Source: Pseudomonadota bacterium
Lineage (GTDB): Bacteria; Pseudomonadota; Gammaproteobacteria; Burkholderiales; Burkholderiaceae_D
Direction: 5' to 3'
Length of the DNA: 32,656 nt
Assembly: GCA_030272785.1 (NCBI GenBank)
Contig: JARXKM010000007.1
Span: forward strand, 1 to 32,656
The notes under the pieces were generated by a model. That model did not search any database. It was given only the letters and a program-made list of their open reading frames with translations, and was not told the origin of the DNA. Numbering within the stretch: position 1 is the stretch's first letter; the number at the start of each line of letters is the position of its first letter. The translations under genes and the position numbers were made by a program. This document shows, piece by piece, positions 17,342-25,265 of the stretch.

Positions 17342-18049
17342 ATGTTCAATCCGCGTGCGCGCATCAGCGAGGTGCCGATCGGCGACGGCCAGTCGTGCAT
17401 CGTGGTCGACGACTGCATGCTTGACCCGCGGGCGCTGCGCGCGCTGGCGATCGAGCACGCCGCCGGCTTCGACGCGGCGCCGCGCAATGCCTTCCCCGGC
17501 CTCGAGCTGCCGATGCCGGCGGCGTTTTCCGGCCTGCTCGACGAGTTCTTCATGCAGCACGTGCGGCGCCGGCTGGGCGCGCGCCGCACGCTCGACGTGC
17601 ACAGCCGCCTGTCGCTGGTGACCTTGCCGGGCGCGCAGCTGCGGCCGCTGCAGCGCGTCTGCCATCGCGACCGCTTCGGCGTCGCCGCCGACCAGCTGGC
17701 CGCCGCCTGCGTGCTGTACCTGTTCGACCAGCCGGCGCTGGGCGGCACCAGTTTCTTCCGGCCGCGCCAGTCGGCGGCGCAGACCAACGACATGATGCGC
17801 ACGCTGGGCGGCATGGATACGGCCGCGGCCAGCGCCATGCTCGGCGCCGAACCTGGCTACCTGTTGGCGTCGAACGCCTGGTTCGAGCTGGTGCACACCG
17901 TGCCGGCGGCATGGAACCGCGCCATCTTCTACGACGGCAGCATTTTCCACTCCAGCCACGTCGGCGCGCCCGAGCTGCTGAGCGCCGATCCGGCGCGCGG
18001 CCGCCTCACCCTCAACGGCTTTTTTGTCTGTCGCCGGCAGGCCGGCTGA
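17342..18049 (+). CDS. DUF6445-like protein with 2OG-Fe(II)-oxygenase-like motif set
   Basis: 235 aa; starts 3 bp after the halogenase stop. CHRDRFG (HxD), YLFDQPALGGTSFF, IFHSSHV, GRLTLNGFF. Confidence 0.75.
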   Translation: MFNPRARISEVPIGDGQSCIVVDDCMLDPRALRALAIEHAAGFDAAPRNAFPGLELPMPAAFSGLLDEFFMQHVRRRLGARRTLDVHSRLSLVTLPGAQLRPLQRVCHRDRFGVAADQLAAACVLYLFDQPALGGTSFFRPRQSAAQTNDMMRTLGGMDTAAASAMLGAEPGYLLASNAWFELVHTVPAAWNRAIFYDGSIFHSSHVGAPELLSADPARGRLTLNGFFVCRRQAG

Positions 18050-18081
18050 CGGTCCCTTCTTTCAACTCACACACCATCACC

Positions 18082-20052
18082 ATGCCATCAATCCGTCTAC
18101 GCCTTGCCGCCAGCCTGTTTACCGGCGCGTTTGCCACGTTGGCCGTTTGCGTCGCCGCGCAGGCCGCGGCGCCGGCGCTGGAGCAGTTTTTCCGCACGCC
18201 GGCGATCCGCATCGCCAGCCTGTCGCCGAACGGGCGCTACCTGGCGTCAACGGCGATGCTGGGCGGCTCGGTTCAGCTCACCGTGGTCGACCTGCAGACG
18301 CGCGAAGCGAAAAAGATCGCCGGCTATGCCGATGTCGACATCTTCCGGATCGAGTGGATCAGCAACGATCGGCTGGCGTTCAACGTCATCGATCGCACCA
18401 GCGAACAGAATGCGTCGTACAGCGGCCTGTTCGCCATCGACCGCGACGGCACCCGCGAGCGCGCCTTGTCGGCGATGCCGGCCGCGCTGATGCTGCGCGC
18501 GCGCCAGTCGTTCAACGACGTCGCCGCCGAGCCGGTGGCGTACGACCTGGTGCAGCCGCTGCACGACGGCTCGGCCGGCATCATCGCGCTCGGCTACTTC
18601 ATCAACGGCGACATCGTGCCGTACCGGATCGACAGCGTCAGCGGGCGGCGCAAGGCGATCGACTTCAGCGTGACCGGCCGGGCGCACGACTTCGTGTTCG
18701 ATGCCGCGAACCGCTTGCGGGTGGTGACCGCCTACATGGACAGCGAAGGCGCCAGGTCGGCCGTCTGGTACCGCGACGACGAGGCGCAGCCTTGGCGCAA
18801 GCTGGCCGAGCATGCCACCCTGAACCCGCCATTTCGCGCCATCGGCATCGATCCGGACGGCTTGCTGGTGGTCGCCGGCGTGCATGGCCGCGATGGCGTG
18901 TTCCGCTACAACATGGCTGACAACAAGGTCGGCGCGCTGGTCGCCGCCAGCGCCGACGCGGACGTCAACGACGGCCTGGTGTTCGATCCGCAGACCCACA
19001 AGCTGATCGGCGTGCGGGTGCGCTCCGAGCCGCCGCACACCGAGTGGCTCGACCCGCAGTACGCGGCGCTCCAGCAGGGCCTCGACCAGGCCGCGCCGGA
19101 CATGGTCAGCCAGGTCACGCCGGGCGGCGACGCCGCGTCGCCGCGCCTGGTGTTCAGCTCGTCGTCGACCGATCCGGGGCGCTACCTGCGCTACGACCCG
19201 GCCACCAAGCAGCTGCTGCCGCTGCTGACCCGGATGCCGTGGATCGTGCCGGCGCAGATGTCGCCCAAGCTGGTGTTCGACTACAAGGCGCGCGACGGCC
19301 TGCCGATTCCATCCTACCTGACCTTGCCCAAGGGCCGCCCGGTCAACCGGCTGCCGCTGATCGTGCTGCCGCACGGCGGTCCGGCCGCGCGCGACGATGC
19401 CAGTTTCGACCCGCAGGTGCAGTTTCTGGCCAGCCGCGGCTACGCCGTGCTGCAGCCGCAGTTCCGCGGCTCGACCGGTTTTGGCGAGGCCCACTTCCGC
19501 AAAGGCTTTCGCCAATGGGGCCTGCGCATGCAGGACGACCTGAGCGACGGCATCGCCGACCTGGTAAAGCAAGGCGCGGTCGACCCGGCGCGCGTATGCA
19601 TCATGGGCGCCAGCTACGGCGGCTACGCGGCGGCGATGGGCCTGGTGAAGGATCCGCAGCAGTACCGCTGCGGCATCGACCTGCTCGGCGTGACCGACAT
19701 CGGCTACCTGTTTACCATCGGCCGATGGGAGGGCAACAAGGTGGTCGCCTTCCATTCGAAAATCACCATCGGCGACCCGGGCCAGATGCGCGACCAGTTT
19801 GTGGCGACGTCGCCGGCGCTGCAGGCGGCCAGCATCCGCGCGCCGCTGTTCATGGCCTACGGCGAGCACGATACGCGCGTGCCGCTGGTGCATGGCGAAG
19901 ACCTGCGCGACGCGCTCAAGAAGCACGGCAAGGTCTACGAGTGGATGACTTTTCCGGACGAGGAGCACGGTTTTACCATCGAAGCGAACCGCTTCCGGCT
20001 GTACCGCGCGATCGACGCGTTCCTGGCAAAGTACAATCCGGCCGGCGCCTGA
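18082..20052 (+). CDS. Exported S9-family peptidase (prolyl oligopeptidase-type)
   Basis: 656 aa from MPSIRLRLAASLFTGAFATLAVCVAAQAAA (the ORF from 17911 is extended upstream). Beta-propeller N-terminus, RGSTGFGEAHFRKGFRQWG, nucleophile GASYGGYAAAM, GEHDTRVP, DEEHGF. Confidence 0.92.
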   Translation: MPSIRLRLAASLFTGAFATLAVCVAAQAAAPALEQFFRTPAIRIASLSPNGRYLASTAMLGGSVQLTVVDLQTREAKKIAGYADVDIFRIEWISNDRLAFNVIDRTSEQNASYSGLFAIDRDGTRERALSAMPAALMLRARQSFNDVAAEPVAYDLVQPLHDGSAGIIALGYFINGDIVPYRIDSVSGRRKAIDFSVTGRAHDFVFDAANRLRVVTAYMDSEGARSAVWYRDDEAQPWRKLAEHATLNPPFRAIGIDPDGLLVVAGVHGRDGVFRYNMADNKVGALVAASADADVNDGLVFDPQTHKLIGVRVRSEPPHTEWLDPQYAALQQGLDQAAPDMVSQVTPGGDAASPRLVFSSSSTDPGRYLRYDPATKQLLPLLTRMPWIVPAQMSPKLVFDYKARDGLPIPSYLTLPKGRPVNRLPLIVLPHGGPAARDDASFDPQVQFLASRGYAVLQPQFRGSTGFGEAHFRKGFRQWGLRMQDDLSDGIADLVKQGAVDPARVCIMGASYGGYAAAMGLVKDPQQYRCGIDLLGVTDIGYLFTIGRWEGNKVVAFHSKITIGDPGQMRDQFVATSPALQAASIRAPLFMAYGEHDTRVPLVHGEDLRDALKKHGKVYEWMTFPDEEHGFTIEANRFRLYRAIDAFLAKYNPAGA

Positions 20053-20136
20053 GACGCGCGGCACTGCACGAAAAAGGCACGGCGCAAGCGGCAACAGAGT
20101 AAACTGTAGGTTTAGCACCGATAAGTGAGCACTCCA

Positions 20137-21990
20137 ATGTCCGATACCCCCCTTCCGCAGTTTTCCGATCTGAACCTCTCCGCCGCCGTCCTCAAGGTGA
20201 TCAAAGAGGTCGGCTACGAGACGCCTTCGCCGATCCAGGCCGCCACCATTCCGCTGCTGCTGGCCAATCGCGACGTGTTGGGGCAGGCCCAGACCGGGAC
20301 CGGCAAGACCGCCGCCTTCGCGCTGCCAATCCTGTCGCGCATCGACATCAAGCAGCACTCGCCGCAGGCGCTGGTGCTGGCGCCGACGCGCGAACTGGCG
20401 ATCCAGGTCGCCGAAGCGTTCCAGACCTACGCCGCGCACATCAAGGATTTCCACGTGCTGCCGATCTACGGCGGCCAGAGCTACGGCCCGCAGCTGTCGG
20501 CCTTGCGCCGCGGCGTGCACGTCATCGTCGGCACGCCGGGGCGCGTCATCGACCACCTCGACAAGGGCTCGCTCGACCTGTCCAAGCTGAAAACGCTGGT
20601 GCTCGACGAGGCCGACGAGATGCTGCGCATGGGCTTCATCGACGACGTCGAACAGATCCTGCAAAAAACGCCTGAGTCGCGCCAGACCGCGCTGTTCTCG
20701 GCCACCATGCCGTCGGCGATCAAGCGCATCGCCAAGACCTACCTGCGCGACCCGGCCGAAGTGACCGTGGCCGCCAAGACCGGCACCGCCGACAATATCC
20801 GCCAGCGTTACTGGATGGTGAGCGGCATGCAGAAGCTCGAGGCGCTCACCCGCATCCTCGAAGCGGAGCCGTTCGACGGCATGATCATCTTCGCCCGCAC
20901 CAAGCTGGGCACCGAGGAACTGGCCGGCAAGCTGCAGGCGCGCGGCTTCGCGGCGACCGCCATCAACGGCGACATGCAGCAAACCCAGCGCGAGCGCACC
21001 ATCGCCCAGCTCAAGGACGGCAAGATCGACATCCTGGTCGCCACTGATGTCGCCGCGCGCGGTCTCGACGTCGAGCGCATCAGCCACGTGATCAACTACG
21101 ACGTGCCGTCCGATCCCGAAAGCTACACCCACCGCATCGGCCGCACCGGCCGCGCCGGCCGCAGCGGCGAGGCGATCCTGTTCATCACCCCGCGCGAGCA
21201 GGGCCTGCTGAAAGCGATCGAGCGCGCCACCCGCCAGCCGGTGTCGCCACTGACCCTGCCGACGGTGAAAACCATCAACGACGTGCGCATCGCCAAATTC
21301 AAGGACCAGATCACCGAGACCCTGGCCGCCGGCGGCATCGACGTGTTCCGCACCCTGATCGAGGAATACGAGCGCGAACTGAACGTGCCGGCGGTGGAAA
21401 TCGCCGCGGCGCTGGCCAAGCTGGCGCGCGGCGACGTGCCGCTGCTGCTGGAAAAACCGGACCGCGCCGCCAAGGCCGCGCCGGTGTGGGAAGAGCGTCC
21501 GGCCCGCGCGCCGCGCGCCGACGCGCCTATGCGCCCGGACCGCGGCGCCGCACCGATGCGTCCGGACCGCGGCGATGCGCCGGCGTTCAAGCGCGAGCGC
21601 GTGGCGCGCCCGGCCGAAGACGGCATGGGCACCTTCCGCATCGAAGTAGGCCATTCGCACGGCGTCAAGCCGGGCAACATCGTCGGCGCCATCGCCAACG
21701 AGGCGGGCATCGAGTCGAAGTACATCGGCCGCATCGAGATCTACGACGACTACAGCACGCTCGACCTGCCGGTCGACATGCCGCCTGACCTGATCGATCA
21801 CCTGAAAACGGTGTGGGTGGCGGGCCAGCAGCTGAACATCACGCGCGACGGCGAACCGCCGGCGGTGAAAAAGGCCGGCGCTTCCACCGGCCCGAAGAAT
21901 CCCGGCGATCGCCGCTTTGCCGAGAAGGCCGGCTACGCCAAGGGGCCGAAGAAGGAACATCGCAAGGGTCCGCCGCCGAAAGCGGAATAA
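20137..21990 (+). CDS. deaD: DEAD-box ATP-dependent RNA helicase (DeaD/CsdA-like) with DbpA-type C-terminal RNA-binding domain
   Basis: AQTGTGKT, PTRELAIQ, TPGRVIDHL, DEAD, SAT, HRIGRTGRAGRSG; C-terminal FRIEVGHSHGVKPGNIVGAIANEAGIESKYIGRIEIYDDYSTLDLP. GTG at 20125 is an alternative start. Confidence 0.94.
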   Translation: MSDTPLPQFSDLNLSAAVLKVIKEVGYETPSPIQAATIPLLLANRDVLGQAQTGTGKTAAFALPILSRIDIKQHSPQALVLAPTRELAIQVAEAFQTYAAHIKDFHVLPIYGGQSYGPQLSALRRGVHVIVGTPGRVIDHLDKGSLDLSKLKTLVLDEADEMLRMGFIDDVEQILQKTPESRQTALFSATMPSAIKRIAKTYLRDPAEVTVAAKTGTADNIRQRYWMVSGMQKLEALTRILEAEPFDGMIIFARTKLGTEELAGKLQARGFAATAINGDMQQTQRERTIAQLKDGKIDILVATDVAARGLDVERISHVINYDVPSDPESYTHRIGRTGRAGRSGEAILFITPREQGLLKAIERATRQPVSPLTLPTVKTINDVRIAKFKDQITETLAAGGIDVFRTLIEEYERELNVPAVEIAAALAKLARGDVPLLLEKPDRAAKAAPVWEERPARAPRADAPMRPDRGAAPMRPDRGDAPAFKRERVARPAEDGMGTFRIEVGHSHGVKPGNIVGAIANEAGIESKYIGRIEIYDDYSTLDLPVDMPPDLIDHLKTVWVAGQQLNITRDGEPPAVKKAGASTGPKNPGDRRFAEKAGYAKGPKKEHRKGPPPKAE

Positions 21991-21996
21991 CTCGTT

Positions 21997-22028
21997 AAAA
22001 AGGGCGCCTCGATGGCGCCCTTTTTTTT
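21997..22028. terminator. Strong, probably bidirectional intrinsic terminator between deaD and the convergent M28 peptidase gene
   Basis: Perfect 12-bp stem AAAAAGGGCGCC-TCGAT-GGCGCCCTTTTT with T8 tract on + and A tract on the other side. Confidence 0.92.
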
Positions 22029-22055
22029 ATGCTCCGCCGACCCTGCGCGCAATGT

Positions 22056-23762
22056 TTAGTGTTGCGCCGCCTTGAGCATCGCGTCGCGGCTTGCCTTGAA
22101 CTCGGAACCGGCGTGCCACTGCGGCCAGGCGGTGCCCTGCGCGACGTCGTAACCGACCATGAACAGCAAGGCGATGTCCTCCAGCGCGCCGTCGAACGTG
22201 AGTCCGGCGCCCAGCGCGTCGGTGACCTTGTGGTAGTCATTGGCGTAGTAGGCGTCGGCCTTGTCGCGGCCGTAACTGTCGGGCTGGCCGATGTACTTGC
22301 TGCGGCTCTTGGTATACAGCACCGGCACGCCCACTTTGGCAAACTCGACATGGTCGGCGCGGTAAAAGCTGCCGTTCTCCGGCCGGCTGTCGCCTTCGGT
22401 GCCGCGTCCTTGCGTGCGGGCATGCTTTGCCAGGATGTCGTCGATCGATGAATGCCCGGACGTCACGTTTTCGACCTGCGCCGTCCGCCCCCAGCCGTTC
22501 ATGTTGTCGATATTGATGTCCAGCAGCGTCCGTTCGAGCGGATACAGCGGGTGCGTCGCATAGTACTTGGCGCCCAGCAGGCCGGATTCCTCCAGGGTGG
22601 TGGCCATCAGCAGCACCGAGCGCCGCGGCGGCACCGGCAAGGCCTGGTAGGCGCGGGCCAGTTCGAGCAGGGCGGCGGTGCCGGAGGCGTTGTCGAGCGC
22701 GCCGTGGTACACCTGCTTCGTTTTCGGGCCGGGCAGGCTCGGGTCGATGCCAAAGTGGTCCCAGTGGGCGGAGTAGATCACATATTCGTGCTTGAGGGCG
22801 GGGTCGGAACCGTCGATCAGCGCGACCACGTTGTTGGTGGTCAGTTCCCGGATGACGTTCTTGATGTGGAAGGTGGCGCTGCCGCCCAGGCTGACAGGGC
22901 GGAAGTCCTTCGACAGCGCAGCCTGCTTGAGCTTGTCGAAGTCGTAGCCCGCCGCCGCCATCATGTCCTTCGCCCGGTCAAGCTGGATCCAGCCCGGCAC
23001 CGGCGGGAACGACGGATTCGGTCCGTTCGCGCGCAGCTCGAACTGTTCCTTCACGCCGCCGGTGCGCACCACCTCGTAGGGATAGCCGGCCGGCCCGGTC
23101 TCGTGGATGATGATGGCGGCCGCGGCGCCCAGCTTCGCGGCGATCTCGTATTTGTAGGTCCAGCGTCCGTAGTAGGTCATCGCCTTGCCCTTGAACATGG
23201 CCGGATTGAGCCTGGCAGGGTCGCGCGGATCCGGCACCGGCGGGTCGTTGACCAGCATGACGATGGTCTTGCCGCGCACGTCGACGCCCTTGTAGTCATC
23301 CCAGCCGTATTCCGGCGCCACGATCCCGTAGCCGACGAACACCAGTTCCGACTTGTCCAGCCGCAGCTCGGCCTGCGGGGCCGATGTATGGGCGACGAAA
23401 TCGTCGGGAAATTTCAGCGTCACCGTGCGGGCGCCGATCTGGTAGCGCATTTGCGCCGTCGGCAGCATCGCCACTACCGGCACCTGCTGGAAAAAGCTGC
23501 CGTTCGGATTGCCCGGTTTCAGTCCCAGCCTGGCAAACTCCTGCTGCAGGAAAGCCGTCGTTTTCGCTTCGCCGGCGGTGCCGGGGCCGCGGCCTTCGAA
23601 CTCGTCCGAGGCCAGCGTCTTGATATTGGCGACAAACGCGGCGCCGGAGATGGCGCTCAAAGGCGCCGGCGGCGCGGACTTGGCGTCATTCGCCGCGCCG
23701 GCGAAGGCGGTGGACGCTTGCAGGCAGAGCGCGAGCAAGCCGAGCTGAATGGCGGAGGTCAT
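22056..23762 (-). CDS. Exported M28-family metallopeptidase (aminopeptidase)
   Basis: 568 aa; signal peptide, NIKTLASDEFEGRGPGTAGEAKTTAFLQQEF, YSAHWDHFG, GALDNASGTAALLELARA, TTLEESGLLGAKYYA, YRADHVEFAKVGVPVLY. Confidence 0.93.
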   Translation of the reverse strand: MTSAIQLGLLALCLQASTAFAGAANDAKSAPPAPLSAISGAAFVANIKTLASDEFEGRGPGTAGEAKTTAFLQQEFARLGLKPGNPNGSFFQQVPVVAMLPTAQMRYQIGARTVTLKFPDDFVAHTSAPQAELRLDKSELVFVGYGIVAPEYGWDDYKGVDVRGKTIVMLVNDPPVPDPRDPARLNPAMFKGKAMTYYGRWTYKYEIAAKLGAAAAIIIHETGPAGYPYEVVRTGGVKEQFELRANGPNPSFPPVPGWIQLDRAKDMMAAAGYDFDKLKQAALSKDFRPVSLGGSATFHIKNVIRELTTNNVVALIDGSDPALKHEYVIYSAHWDHFGIDPSLPGPKTKQVYHGALDNASGTAALLELARAYQALPVPPRRSVLLMATTLEESGLLGAKYYATHPLYPLERTLLDINIDNMNGWGRTAQVENVTSGHSSIDDILAKHARTQGRGTEGDSRPENGSFYRADHVEFAKVGVPVLYTKSRSKYIGQPDSYGRDKADAYYANDYHKVTDALGAGLTFDGALEDIALLFMVGYDVAQGTAWPQWHAGSEFKASRDAMLKAAQH

Positions 23763-23824
23763 GGTCAGAGGTCGTGTCGGGGAGGGACGACCAGTGTGCC
23801 ATGTTTTTATTGCTTAAAGTGCAT

Positions 23825-25102
23825 TTAGTGCGCCGGCGACAACTGCGGCGTTGCCGCCGCGGCCGCATGCTTGTCGCTCACCAGGCACCACAAGCCGGCG
23901 GAAATCGCCAGGCAGCTGCCGCAGATGATGAACAGCACGTTCGAGTCGGCCGCCGATTTGAGCACGTAGCCGACGCCGGTCGACAGCAGCTGCGGGATCA
24001 CCACCGACAGGTTGAAGATCCCCATGAAAAAGCCCATGCGGCTCTTGTCGACCTTCTCGCTCATGATCGCGAACGGCAGGCTGACCACCGCGCTCCAGCC
24101 GATGCCGACCACCGCCATCAGCGCATACAGCATCACCGGCGTGCGCGCCATGAAGGCGATGGCGAAGTAGCCGAGCGCCATGAGGGCGATGCAGCCGGCC
24201 TGCGTGCGCACCCGGCCGATGCGCGCCGCCAGCGGCGCCAGCACCAGCGCCGGCAGCAGGAAGCCGACCACGTTCATCACCGCGAACGAAATCGAGATCA
24301 CGTGGCCCGATTGCGCCGCGAACGCCGCCATCGAATTCGGTCCGCTGACGATGTGCTGCTGGATGAAGGCGATGATGTAGACGAACATCGACTGCACGCC
24401 GATCCACGAGAAGCCGTGCGCCAGGTAGATGCGCCACAGCTGGCCCCATTCGGTCGCGGTGGCGGCTACCTGGTCGGACTTGACGCTCAGTTCACGCGGC
24501 TCGGTGACGAAGAACATCGGCACCACCGAGAACGCGAACACGATCACCACGCCGATCGAGATCAGCGCGTAGTTGTCGATGAAGGCGCCGATCAGGTAGG
24601 CCATCACGCCCCAGAAGCCGGAGATGGTCTGCATCCAGGTGAAGCCGCGGGTGCGCGCCTCGCCGTCGGGCGTGACGTCGGCGATCAGCGCACGGGTCGG
24701 ATTGAAGCCGATGTTGATCGACAGGTCCAGCGTGAGCGCGACGATCACCGCCACCACCAGCAGGTTGCCGATGCCGAGCAGGCTGGCGACGGCGTCGATG
24801 CGCGGCAGCAGGAACACCATCAGCGCGGCCAGGGTGCCGCCGATCAGGATAAAGGGCCGGCGCCGGCCGCCCCAGAACCAGGCGCCGTCGCTGATCAGCC
24901 CGATCAGCACCTGGCCGATGATGCCGGCCAGCGGCCCGGCCGCCCAGACGATGCCGATTTCGTGGATGTCGAGGTGGTACTTGGTGCTGAGCAGCCAGCT
25001 GAGTGCCGAAATCTGGATGCACAGCGCGAAGCCCATCGCCGTCGACGGCAGGCTGATGATCGCGTTAAAGGAGTTGCTCAGGCGCTTTTGCATGTCCAGC
25101 AT
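23825..25102 (-). CDS. MFS transporter, SLC45/sugar-proton symporter-like
   Basis: 425 aa, about 12 TM segments; ISALSWLLSTKYHLDIHEIGIVWAAGPLAGIIGQVLIGLISDG, GRRRPFILIGG. Confidence 0.85.
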   Translation of the reverse strand: MLDMQKRLSNSFNAIISLPSTAMGFALCIQISALSWLLSTKYHLDIHEIGIVWAAGPLAGIIGQVLIGLISDGAWFWGGRRRPFILIGGTLAALMVFLLPRIDAVASLLGIGNLLVVAVIVALTLDLSINIGFNPTRALIADVTPDGEARTRGFTWMQTISGFWGVMAYLIGAFIDNYALISIGVVIVFAFSVVPMFFVTEPRELSVKSDQVAATATEWGQLWRIYLAHGFSWIGVQSMFVYIIAFIQQHIVSGPNSMAAFAAQSGHVISISFAVMNVVGFLLPALVLAPLAARIGRVRTQAGCIALMALGYFAIAFMARTPVMLYALMAVVGIGWSAVVSLPFAIMSEKVDKSRMGFFMGIFNLSVVIPQLLSTGVGYVLKSAADSNVLFIICGSCLAISAGLWCLVSDKHAAAAATPQLSPAH

Positions 25103-25140
25103 GGTGTCCCCATCTTTTCTGTTGTCGAGTGGCCGGTGTC

Positions 25141-25155
25141 TGTTATTTGACTACA
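25141..25155. promoter_or_regulatory. Candidate operator-like site TGTTATTTGACTACA
   Basis: 11/15 identical to the palindrome at 12721; 13/15 identical to 25230-25244. Confidence 0.4.
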
Positions 25156-25229
25156 AAATGCGCATTTTTGCGCCGGCTCGGTTTGGATTCTACTATGGAA
25201 CGGTTTAGATTGACACTGAGAAATCGTCA

Positions 25230-25244
25230 TGTTATTTTCCTACA
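25230..25244. promoter_or_regulatory. Candidate operator-like site TGTTATTTTCCTACA
   Basis: 13/15 identical to 25141-25155, in the MFS/GH31 divergent promoter region. Confidence 0.35.
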
Positions 25245-25265
25245 AATCCTTTCCTGGGCAGTTCG

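Noticed and set aside
15794-17959. 721 aa minus-strand ORF antisense to the halogenase and DUF6445 genes
   Set aside because: Shadow ORF; the plus strand has unambiguous conserved motifs.
18247-21960. 1237 aa minus-strand ORF antisense to the S9 peptidase and deaD
   Set aside because: Spans two well-supported plus-strand genes and their intergenic gap; low-complexity R/H/A/V/D/Q composition typical of GC-rich shadow ORFs, no recognisable domain.
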